From the NCBI GenBank assembly GCA_029287645.1, contig JARFQS010000017.1, forward strand, positions 1-9,886: a stretch of 9,886 bases of DNA. The letters run 5' to 3'. The notes beneath the pieces are model-generated. The model had not been told where the DNA came from. It saw only the letters and a program-made list of their open reading frames with translations, and ran no database searches. A program made the translations under genes and the position numbers. Shown here piece after piece: positions 1-6,406 of this stretch; the first letter of the stretch is position 1; every line of letters starts with the position of its first letter. Source of the stretch: Thermoanaerobaculia bacterium. Its GTDB lineage: Bacteria; Acidobacteriota; Thermoanaerobaculia; Multivoradales; JAHEKO01.

Positions 1-1
1 A

Positions 2-41
2 GGTCTTGGGGTCTTGGGGTCTTGGGGTCTCGGGGTCTTGG
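2..41. repeat. Octamer tandem array 1 (TTGGGGTC), with quadruplex motif
   Basis: The tract has an exact 8-base period on the plus strand. TTGGGGTC occurs at 6-13, 14-21 and 22-29, and a one-base variant (TCGGGGTC) at 30-37. A partial unit lies at 2-5 and the pattern decays after 41. The array may continue beyond the left window edge. It gives four GGGG runs (8-11, 16-19, 24-27, 32-35) separated by 4-base loops, which is a textbook intramolecular G-quadruplex motif. It lies 20 bases beyond the purF stop codon, with the G-rich strand being the template strand of purF. It is related to the arrays at 2372-2400 and 2473-2536. The repeat is seen directly; any role in transcription termination is inference. 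Confidence 0.9.
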
Positions 42-61
42 TATTCTGGTACGGAGAGGGG

Positions 62-1456
62 CTACTCGTGGTCTTCGGCCCGGATGGGGAAGAGCTCCTG
101 CTGCCGCCGGTCCTCTGGAGAGATGTCCACACGATACTCGCCCGTCCAACATGCGGTGCAGTAGCTCTCGTCCGGGCCCGACAGGCAGCTCAGCATTCCC
201 TCGAGAGAAAGATAGGCCAGACTATCAGCCACGATGAAGTCACAAATCTCATCGACACTATGACTGGAAGCGATGAGCTCCTCCCGGGTCGGCATGTCGA
301 TTCCATAGTGACAGGGCCACTGCGTGGGGGGGCACGAGATGCGGACGTGGATCTCCGAGGCCCCCGCGTCCCGAATCATCTTGACGATCTTGGGAGAGGT
401 CGTCCCACGGACCACGGAGTCGTCCACGAGAACCACTCGCTTGCCCTGAATCAGCTCCCGTACAGGATTGAGCTTCACCTTCACTCCGAAGTGACGGATC
501 GACTGCTGGGGCTCGATGAAGGTGCGTCCCACATAGTGATTCCGTATCAGCCCGAACTCCATCGGCAGGCCCGATTCGCGCGCGTAGCCCAGAGCCGCGA
601 ATAGCCCGCTGTCGGGAACTGGAACCACGATGTCGGCCGCCGCGGGCGCCTCTCTGGCCAGACTCCTTCCCATCGCCAGGCGGGCGTGAGAGACGGGATC
701 GCCGAACACCTGACTGTCTGGGCGGGCGAAGTAGACCTGCTCGAACACGCACCGCGAAGGTGTTTGGATTTGCGGAATCCGAAAGCTCTCGACGCCCCCC
801 TCCCTCGCCACCATCACCTCACCCATCTCCAGTTCTCTCACCACCTTCGCTTCCAACAGGTCGAAGGCGCAGCTCTCCGAGCCAAAACAGTAGGAACCAG
901 CCACCTCCCCGAGCACCAGAGGACGGAAGCCATTGGGATCCCGCGCCGCGATTACGCAGTCGTCTGTCATCAACAACAGCGAGAAGGCGCCCCGAACCTC
1001 TGAAAGGGCGACCAGCAGCGACTCGACCACATCCTCCCTGGGATTGCGGGCCATGAGGTGGAGGATGACCTCGGTATCGCTGGTCGTCTGGAAGATCGAG
1101 CCCTCGCTCTCCAGTCGTCGCCGGATCTCGACGGCGTTCACCAGGTTGCCGTTGTGGACGATGGCCAGAGGCCCCATCGAGGTCTTCACCACGATCGGCT
1201 GAGCGTTGGCGAGAACGCTCGTTCCAGCCGTCGAGTACCGACAATGCCCCAGGGCCCTCGTTCCGGGCAGCCGCTCGAGGACCTTCGCCGGAAAGACGTC
1301 GGCTACCTGCCCCATACCTCGGTGCAGGGCGAGACGCTCCCCATCCCACGACACGATTCCAGCGCTCTCCTGGCCTCGATGCTGTTGGGCATAGAGCCCG
1401 AGATAGGCGTAGTGGGCCGCGTCCTGGTGCCCTTCGATTCCGAAGATTCCACACAT
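62..1456 (-). CDS. purF: Amidophosphoribosyltransferase (PurF)
   Basis: This cytoplasmic enzyme catalyses the first committed step of de novo purine synthesis, making 5-phosphoribosylamine from PRPP and glutamine. The 464 residues match the family's usual length. The N-terminal class II glutaminase domain begins MCGIFGI, so Cys2 becomes the N-terminal nucleophile once Met is removed. There is no propeptide of the Bacillus type. YAQQHRGQESAGI follows at 22-34. The C-terminal phosphoribosyltransferase domain carries the PRPP loop VVLVDDSVVRGTT at 341-353. Cys236, Cys382, Cys433 and Cys436 (YCTACWTGEY) fit the four ligands of the 4Fe-4S cluster known in B. subtilis-type PurF. The ATG lies 12 bases after the yycJ stop. 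A GAGG ribosome site (1467-1470) overlaps that stop, which suggests co-transcription. The stop is TAG, followed by octamer array 1. Confidence 0.97.
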   Translation of the reverse strand: MCGIFGIEGHQDAAHYAYLGLYAQQHRGQESAGIVSWDGERLALHRGMGQVADVFPAKVLERLPGTRALGHCRYSTAGTSVLANAQPIVVKTSMGPLAIVHNGNLVNAVEIRRRLESEGSIFQTTSDTEVILHLMARNPREDVVESLLVALSEVRGAFSLLLMTDDCVIAARDPNGFRPLVLGEVAGSYCFGSESCAFDLLEAKVVRELEMGEVMVAREGGVESFRIPQIQTPSRCVFEQVYFARPDSQVFGDPVSHARLAMGRSLAREAPAAADIVVPVPDSGLFAALGYARESGLPMEFGLIRNHYVGRTFIEPQQSIRHFGVKVKLNPVRELIQGKRVVLVDDSVVRGTTSPKIVKMIRDAGASEIHVRISCPPTQWPCHYGIDMPTREELIASSHSVDEICDFIVADSLAYLSLEGMLSCLSGPDESYCTACWTGEYRVDISPEDRRQQELFPIRAEDHE

Positions 1457-1468
1457 CGCTCGCCAGCC

Positions 1469-2347
1469 TCACAAACCTCGAGTTCGATTCACGCCGACGC
1501 TCTCGAGCTCGGCACGCATCGGTGGTTCTGTGGAGGACAAGTCCTGAAGATCCAACCAAGGCGTCGGCCGCGTCTGATCCGAGACACAAATCTGCGCCGC
1601 CGCACCGCTGCGGCTGACCGCCTCCCCCACTGCCTCCAGGGCCAGGGCCGGCAGGTTGTTGGTGCGTGACAGGTGATAGAGCACGACCCACTTCAACCGC
1701 TCACTGAGCAGATCGGGCAGGCCGCGCGCCGCTTCGTCGTTCGACAGGTGCCCATGTCGGCCCGCGACGCGCTGCTTGAGCGGCCATGGGTACGGGCCGC
1801 TGCGCAGCATCTCCAGGTCATGGTTGGTCTCCAGAACCAGCGCATCGAGATCGGTCAGTCTGCCCCACACCAGCTGACTCCATGTCCCCAGGTCGGCGGC
1901 CAGACCGACACGGTGCCCGGCGCTGTCCTCCACGACAAAACCGACAGGCTCCCGAGCATCGTGGGGTATGTCGAAGGGCTCAACCACGAAGTTGCCGATC
2001 TCCAGAGCCTCGCCCGAGCGAATGACCCGCGTCGGTATCCCCTTTGCCTCGATGTCGAGCTCCCCCAGGGTGCCCGCCGTCGCGTAGACCTCGAGATCAT
2101 GCCGCTTGGCGAATCGCGCCGCTCCTCGCGTGTGATCCGAGTGCTCATGGGTGAGCACGAGGCCATCGAAGCTGTCGAGATCCACCTGGCACTGCTTGAG
2201 GCGAGACTCGATCTCGCGGCAGGAAAAGCCCGCGTCGACCATCAACCGGCGCGATCCGCACTCCACCACCAGGGCGTTTCCGCCGCTACCGGAGCCGAGA
2301 ACGACAATCCGTGCGGCTGGCGCCGCTAGACCCAGATCGAGCTGCAC
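1469..2347 (-). CDS. yycJ: YycJ/WalJ-family MBL-fold metallohydrolase
   Basis: This is a 292-residue cytoplasmic metallo-beta-lactamase-fold protein. The zinc motif THEHSDH is at 66-72. Other likely metal ligands are His129 (DIPHDA), Asp152 (AADLGTW) and His225 (LYHLS). The run NHDLEMLRSGPYPW (175-188) followed by GRHGHLSNDEAA (196-207) is diagnostic of the YycJ/WalJ/VicX family. In Firmicutes its gene neighbours the WalKR two-component system and is linked to cell wall and DNA repair phenotypes; a nuclease activity has been proposed. No WalKR genes are present here, so the true role is open. It sits 12 bases upstream of purF and probably shares its transcript. The start is a GTG with no clear Shine-Dalgarno sequence, so the first 12 or so residues are uncertain; core homology begins near ARIVVLGSGSGGN (12-24). 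Confidence 0.9.
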   Translation of the reverse strand: MQLDLGLAAPAARIVVLGSGSGGNALVVECGSRRLMVDAGFSCREIESRLKQCQVDLDSFDGLVLTHEHSDHTRGAARFAKRHDLEVYATAGTLGELDIEAKGIPTRVIRSGEALEIGNFVVEPFDIPHDAREPVGFVVEDSAGHRVGLAADLGTWSQLVWGRLTDLDALVLETNHDLEMLRSGPYPWPLKQRVAGRHGHLSNDEAARGLPDLLSERLKWVVLYHLSRTNNLPALALEAVGEAVSRSGAAAQICVSDQTRPTPWLDLQDLSSTEPPMRAELESVGVNRTRGL

Positions 2348-2371
2348 GGGCTGAAGCTATCACAGCAAATA

Positions 2372-2400
2372 GACCTGGGGTCCTGGGGTCCTGGGGTCCT
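2372..2400. repeat. Octamer tandem array 2 (CTGGGGTC)
   Basis: Three perfect CTGGGGTC units lie on the plus strand (2375-2382, 2383-2390, 2391-2398), with partial units at both ends. The array is 25 bases upstream of the yycJ start codon. It gives three GGGG runs with 4-base loops, and a fourth GGGG at 2417-2420 could complete a quadruplex only with a long loop. It differs from array 1 at one position of the unit and faces the opposite way to array 3. The two could therefore pair as an imperfect stem in RNA. Confidence 0.88.
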
Positions 2401-2472
2401 GATTCAAGCGTTGCCTGGGGCATGAAGACGAGCGGTAGTCCAGCCACAGTTCGCCACCCCGTCGGGGCTCGA

Positions 2473-2536
2473 GACCTCACGACTTCAAGACCTCAAGACC
2501 TCAAGACCTCAAGACCTCAAGGCCTCAAGACCTCTA
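2473..2536. repeat. Octamer tandem array 3 (GACCTCAA; TTGAGGTC on minus)
   Basis: Eight consecutive 8-base units are visible. Four are perfect GACCTCAA copies (2489-2520), flanked by single-base variants at 2473, 2481 and 2521, and the last unit (2529-2536) ends in CTA. That CTA is the TAG stop of the upstream MBL gene read on the minus strand, so the array begins exactly at the stop codon. On the minus strand the unit reads TTGAGGTC, which belongs to the same family as arrays 1 and 2. Array 2 is 72 bases away in inverted orientation. The bases between (2401-2472) hold no gene, only a short CCCC-GTC-GGGG hairpin at 2457-2467. Confidence 0.92.
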
Positions 2537-3295
2537 CAACTCGTAGGTTTGCCCCTGCTCCAGGAAATGCAGATTCGGGTCTTTCAGCCGCGCGATCTCG
2601 GTCCGAATCTCCTCCAGGCAGGGGGGCTTGAGGTGGTGTAGGAGGATCGGAAAAGGGCGGTCCAGCTTGTTCAACTCTCGCCTGAGAGTCATCGGAGTGA
2701 GGTGAAAGGAGCGGTCGGCAACCTCCTGCATCGAGTTGTCGAAGCTCGTCTCGACGCAGATCGCGTTCACCTTGACGGTTTGATTGGCCAGCTCCCAGAG
2801 TCGGTGTGTCGGGCCCGTATCGCTCGACCATAGGATCGCGGAGTTTCCCTGCTCGATCAAGAAGCCGAATGTCGGCACCGCGTGGTTCACCGAGAAGGGC
2901 GTGAACTTGACCCCGTCGATGACCACCGGAATCTCGTCCAACAGCTCGTGGAATCGGATGGCGGGCAGCAGGTTGTTCGGCATCCGGGTGAAGTCGGGCC
3001 AGGAGGCATTGTTGAACATGTGCTTGCGGATCGAATAGGTCGTCTCCGCAGAGGCGTAGATATCGATCGCGTCTCCGACGACTCCATAGACATTCTCCAC
3101 GAAGAACGGCAGGGCGTTCGTATGGTCCATATGGGAGTGTGTCAGAACGATCGAATGCACCTTCGCCTGACGCTCGATACTCAACCCTTGCGCCAGGGAG
3201 CCCGCATCCAGGGCGATCGTGTCGTTGATGAGCAGACAGGTCATCCGACACTCGAGGCTCTCGCCTCCGTAGCTGCCGATCACTTCGATCTTCAT
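2534..3295 (-). CDS. MBL-fold hydrolase, class II cyclic-nucleotide phosphodiesterase-like
   Basis: This is a 253-residue metallo-beta-lactamase-fold protein with no signal peptide, so it is probably cytoplasmic. The metal motif THSHMDHTNALPFF begins at 52. It is close to the class II cyclic-nucleotide phosphodiesterase signature (HxHLDHxxG), with Met in place of Leu and Asn in place of the Gly. Preceding text such as ALDAGSLAQGLSIE (28-41) is also typical of that family (yeast PDE1, Vibrio CpdP). Further likely ligands are His138 (VNHAVPTFGF), Asp159 (SSDTGPT) and His220/His221. By family the substrate could be cAMP or cGMP, but many bacterial relatives are untested. It is a different subfamily from the YycJ protein downstream, not a recent duplicate. 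The ATG start has only a weak upstream AGG. The stop codon lies inside octamer array 3. The 186-base gap to yycJ makes co-transcription uncertain. Confidence 0.8.
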   Translation of the reverse strand: MKIEVIGSYGGESLECRMTCLLINDTIALDAGSLAQGLSIERQAKVHSIVLTHSHMDHTNALPFFVENVYGVVGDAIDIYASAETTYSIRKHMFNNASWPDFTRMPNNLLPAIRFHELLDEIPVVIDGVKFTPFSVNHAVPTFGFLIEQGNSAILWSSDTGPTHRLWELANQTVKVNAICVETSFDNSMQEVADRSFHLTPMTLRRELNKLDRPFPILLHHLKPPCLEEIRTEIARLKDPNLHFLEQGQTYEL

Positions 3296-3305
3296 GGACC
3301 TGGAG

Positions 3306-3332
3306 CCTGTATCGCTCGGCTCGATGTGTCAA
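3306..3332 (-). promoter_or_regulatory. Weak candidate promoter for the class II PDE-like gene
   Basis: On the minus strand a perfect TTGACA (-35 type; plus-strand bases 3327-3332) lies about 31 bases upstream of the ATG at 3295. The best -10-like hexamer is TACAGG (3306-3311) at a short 15-base spacing, matching the consensus at only three positions. The placement between two genes is sensible, but the -10 match is poor, so this is a suggestion only. Confidence 0.2.
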
Positions 3333-3344
3333 GGGGAAACGAAC

Positions 3345-3378
3345 ATCGAGGCGCCAGCGGAATCGACAACGCCTCGAT
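3345..3378 (-). terminator. Inverted repeat after the envelope operon (possible terminator)
   Basis: A perfect 9-base inverted repeat, ATCGAGGCG (3345-3353) and CGCCTCGAT (3370-3378), encloses a 16-base loop. It starts 28 bases past the stop of the 994-residue protein gene, in the gap before the PDE-like gene. After the hairpin on the minus strand the sequence has only broken T runs, so it is not a clean intrinsic terminator. It could instead slow exonucleases or bind a regulator of the downstream gene. The repeat is seen directly; the role is inferred. Confidence 0.35.
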
Positions 3379-3405
3379 CTGATCCTTCTCGGGACGGCCT
3401 GTCTA

Positions 3406-6390
3406 CTAGAACCGACGACCGATCCAGAATGACGTATCCCACCCGTCCTCGGAGGTCGAGAAGTCCCATTGGCGGACGAAATCCCAGTTCATCATCATGC
3501 CGAAGATCCTGAGGGAGACACCGAAGCCGTAAGAGGACACGGCGTCCTCGAGCGCGTTCTCCTCACTGTTCCAGAACTGGAAGCTCTGGACTTCGCTGTA
3601 CCAGGCACCACCGACGTCCAGGAAGAGGACTCCCCGGATCTGCTGGAATGCAAAGCCCGGAATGGCGAGATAGTCGATCAATGGGAAGCGCCATTCCAGG
3701 TTGCTGAAGAAGGCCCGGTCTCCGACCAGCGACCGGAACTCGTAGCCGCGAAGCGTGTCCAGACCCCCGATGTAGAGCGGCGTGGGAGCTACGCCATTGC
3801 TCGACGCACCCCAGAGCCGCCAAGCGAAGTTCGTTCGCCGCGTGGTCGCGAGGTACTGCCGAAAGTCGATGCCGTAGGTGGCGGTCAGCGTCGAGCCCTC
3901 GTCCTTGTCGTCGCCGGTCAGGTTCGGCGCATAGCTTCCGAAGAGCCGGAAGCGACGTCCGGCGATGGGACCGTATCCAGCGAAGACGGTGGTGTCACCT
4001 ACCAGGGCTGCCTCGAGCTGCGGGTAGTTGTCGGTCCGCGGTGAGACGATGGGTATCGGAGACCCGGTCTCCGGATCGTAGATGACATTCCCGTCGGGGT
4101 CACGGAGAAACTGCTGATAATCGATGTCGCGATAGACGTAACCCAGACCCGCAGAAACACGGTGATTGACGCCGAATGGGTAGGCCACTGTGGCGGCGAT
4201 ACCCGTCAGGCGCAGGGCACTCTGGATCCTCTCCACCTGACCCGTGACCGTGTTGAAGGCGGCGAAGAAGTCCCGATTGTCGTAGATGCGCAGGGACTTG
4301 GTCAGCCGCTTCGAGCTGTCTACGTAGAAGACGTCGAAGTTCTGGAAGCTGGAGACGGACTCGAAGAGCGCGAAGATCCGACGGTCACCTAGATAGTCGA
4401 CAAACTCGAATCCGATCTGGGCGACAAAGGTCTGATCGTCGGAAATACCGATCTGGCCACCGAAGATATTCTCGAGGCGGAACTTGAAGCCCTTGTAGCG
4501 GTCTTTGTTGGCATCGTCGAGAGACACTTCGATAATGGGCTCGAACCGCGGCAGCTCGTCCACCCGCAGCGACTGCAATTCTGTAAGAGCATCTTCCCTG
4601 ATCACCGTCGGCTCGGTGATCGGATCCTCGATGTCCTGCATGTAGAGGTCGAAACGGCCCTTCCAATAAGCCGTGTAGACCAACCGGTCCTTGCCGTTCG
4701 GAGCCGCGAGAACCGTCGGCATGAAGCAGCCTGTCACCGAGTTCGTGTGCTGCACGATGCTGCCCGTGTCGAAGTCGAAGCTGAAGATGTTGTTGGCTCC
4801 CGAGGCGTCGGAGGTGAAGTAGAGCCGGTTGCCGTTGGGCGAGAACACCGCGTCGGTTTCGTTGGTCTTGGTACGAATGCCCTCGCGGATGGGAATGCGC
4901 TCTTGCGGATTGTCCAAGTAGATCCGGAAGAGCTTCTGGTACCCACCGACCACCGAGGTCAGGACGATGGACTCGCCATCCGGCGCATAGGTGGGCGCGC
5001 CGTCGTAGACATCGTCATCGGTGAGGTTGACGATGTCGCCGGTCTGCGTGTCGATCTCGAAGATGTCGTACCGACCGTCGAGCCATCCCGAAAAGGCGAT
5101 CGAGTTGCCGTCCGGGCTCCATGCAGGCGAGAACTGCTGTCCGACGTCCATCTCCACGGAATGGCGGATCTTCTTCTTGATGACATCCAGGATCACCAGC
5201 TCCCTCCCGCGATTCTTGCGCGCGAAGAAGGCGACCGAGTTGCCATCCGGAGAGAAGGCGATGTCGCGGCCCATATTGCGACCCATGGTCAGTTCCTGGG
5301 CCACCAGATACTGGTAATCGCTCGCGTATCCCTTGGTCAGATTCTTGAAGAGTGTACGATCCTTGGTCTCGTAGAGCACCACGTCGACATCGCCACGATT
5401 GTTGGTGAAAGCCGCGACGAAGTCGCCTGACGGCGAGGCCACTGGCGAGGAGTTCTGGGCAGGGATTCCCCGGTGCGCACGGAACGGTCGTCCGAAGTCG
5501 CCCGGTTCGCCGGTCTCCAGGAGCTCCGCCAGATAGCGTCCACGCAACCAGCGCCGGAAGTCAGCGTCGAATTCTTCTGGGGAGATGCCGAAAGCTCGCT
5601 CGATGGCACGTCCCACTCGACCGCCCACGGTATTGCGAAGCTCGACGATGAAGTCCCGCATGCCTTCAGGACCCCATCGATACTCCATGTACTCGAACAC
5701 CGAGTATCCGAACCGGTAGGCGAAAAAGCCGCCGACACCAGCTTGGGTGATGGGCGGCACCTGGTCGTTGACCACCGCATCCCTCACGAACATCTTGTCG
5801 CGGGCCGACTCCTCGCCCTCCATGTAGCTGGCCATACCCTCCATGACCCATACGGGCGGACGCCCCGCGATGCCCTTTCCCAGATTGCCTCCGAACAGCA
5901 TGTGGTACTGGAAGATATGGGTCAGCTCATGCAGGATGAGCTCATACAGCTCAGGATCCGACATGTCGACGGGTAGGAACATCCGGAACCGCACGGGCGT
6001 CGCAAAGGCCCCGATTCCTTCCGGGATGAAATTACTGATCTCGTTGTTCTGCTCGAAGTGGGCATGGGTCTCGTAGAAGATCAGGGAAGTCGGCTTCTTG
6101 ATCTGGAAGTCGAACTCCTGCGACAGCTGATCGTAGGCGCTCTCGGCATAGGAGACCACTTTCTGGAGCAGCTCCTCATCCTCGGTGTAGTAGTAGATGT
6201 CGAAGTGAGGCGAGTGGTAGATCTTCCACTTGAAGTTCTCGAACTGAACCTTGTTCTTGCCGAAGTAGTAGTCACCGTAGGCGTTGGGGACACTGATGGT
6301 TCCCTGGCCCGAGGCGACACCCGGCACCGATAACGCGCCTGCTAGCAGAAGCAGTGAGACGAAGAGGCATGTGGCAGTCGTTGGACGCAA
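3406..6390 (-). CDS. Peptidase-MA-like / TolB-like propeller / Omp85-type barrel fusion protein
   Basis: This is a 994-residue outer-membrane protein. A signal peptide (about 1-29, cut near VASGQG) is followed by a gluzincin-like domain (about 40-290). That domain carries HELTH at 154-158 and a possible third zinc ligand Glu184 in VMEGMASYMEG, as in peptidase MA. Residues about 305-590 contain repeated PD40/TolB-like blades, such as FSPDGNSVAFF, WSPDGNSIAFSG, YAPDGESIVLTS and FSPNGNRLYFTS. Residues about 640-994 look like an Omp85/BamA-type barrel, with GGLDTLRGYEF (875-885, the lid-loop RGY motif), NLEWRFPL (897-904) and a terminal Phe. No POTRA domains are evident; the propeller takes their place. 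The start is TTG, backed by AAGGAG six bases upstream and by the signal peptide right after it. Tandem TAG stops end it. It is the last gene of a three-gene operon. Substrate and function are unknown; the zinc site looks intact. Confidence 0.85.
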   Translation of the reverse strand: MRPTTATCLFVSLLLLAGALSVPGVASGQGTISVPNAYGDYYFGKNKVQFENFKWKIYHSPHFDIYYYTEDEELLQKVVSYAESAYDQLSQEFDFQIKKPTSLIFYETHAHFEQNNEISNFIPEGIGAFATPVRFRMFLPVDMSDPELYELILHELTHIFQYHMLFGGNLGKGIAGRPPVWVMEGMASYMEGEESARDKMFVRDAVVNDQVPPITQAGVGGFFAYRFGYSVFEYMEYRWGPEGMRDFIVELRNTVGGRVGRAIERAFGISPEEFDADFRRWLRGRYLAELLETGEPGDFGRPFRAHRGIPAQNSSPVASPSGDFVAAFTNNRGDVDVVLYETKDRTLFKNLTKGYASDYQYLVAQELTMGRNMGRDIAFSPDGNSVAFFARKNRGRELVILDVIKKKIRHSVEMDVGQQFSPAWSPDGNSIAFSGWLDGRYDIFEIDTQTGDIVNLTDDDVYDGAPTYAPDGESIVLTSVVGGYQKLFRIYLDNPQERIPIREGIRTKTNETDAVFSPNGNRLYFTSDASGANNIFSFDFDTGSIVQHTNSVTGCFMPTVLAAPNGKDRLVYTAYWKGRFDLYMQDIEDPITEPTVIREDALTELQSLRVDELPRFEPIIEVSLDDANKDRYKGFKFRLENIFGGQIGISDDQTFVAQIGFEFVDYLGDRRIFALFESVSSFQNFDVFYVDSSKRLTKSLRIYDNRDFFAAFNTVTGQVERIQSALRLTGIAATVAYPFGVNHRVSAGLGYVYRDIDYQQFLRDPDGNVIYDPETGSPIPIVSPRTDNYPQLEAALVGDTTVFAGYGPIAGRRFRLFGSYAPNLTGDDKDEGSTLTATYGIDFRQYLATTRRTNFAWRLWGASSNGVAPTPLYIGGLDTLRGYEFRSLVGDRAFFSNLEWRFPLIDYLAIPGFAFQQIRGVLFLDVGGAWYSEVQSFQFWNSEENALEDAVSSYGFGVSLRIFGMMMNWDFVRQWDFSTSEDGWDTSFWIGRRF

Positions 6391-6396
6391 CTGGAA

Positions 6397-6402
6397 CTCC
6401 TT
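6397..6402 (-). promoter_or_regulatory. Ribosome binding site fixing a TTG start
   Basis: AAGGAG on the minus strand lies six bases upstream of the TTG at 6390, inside the 16-base gap after the previous gene's TGA. It supports TTG as the true start of the 994-residue protein, since no ATG near that point would keep the signal peptide whole. Confidence 0.75.
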
Positions 6403-6406
6403 CCCC

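Noticed and set aside
2..41. Telomere-type repeat
   Set aside because: TTGGGG resembles ciliate telomeres, but the period is eight bases, the tract is short and internal, and the neighbouring genes are bacterial.
14..604. 196-codon open frame on the plus strand opposite purF
   Set aside because: It lies fully antisense to purF, has composition typical of a reverse-frame shadow in GC-rich DNA, and shows no recognisable domain or ribosome site.
819..1691. 290-codon minus-strand frame overlapping purF and yycJ
   Set aside because: It is a frame-shifted shadow that crosses the real stop and start of two well-supported genes; the product is low-complexity Gly/Arg/Ser.
2457..2467. CCCC-GTC-GGGG hairpin as an intrinsic terminator
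   Set aside because: The stem has only four pairs and no T tract follows on either strand.
2473..2536. CRISPR-like array
   Set aside because: The units are contiguous 8-base copies with no unique spacers, so this is a simple tandem repeat.
2517..3332. 271-codon minus-strand frame over the PDE-like gene
   Set aside because: It is an alternative frame of the same DNA with no conserved motif; the 253-residue frame has the full metal-binding set.
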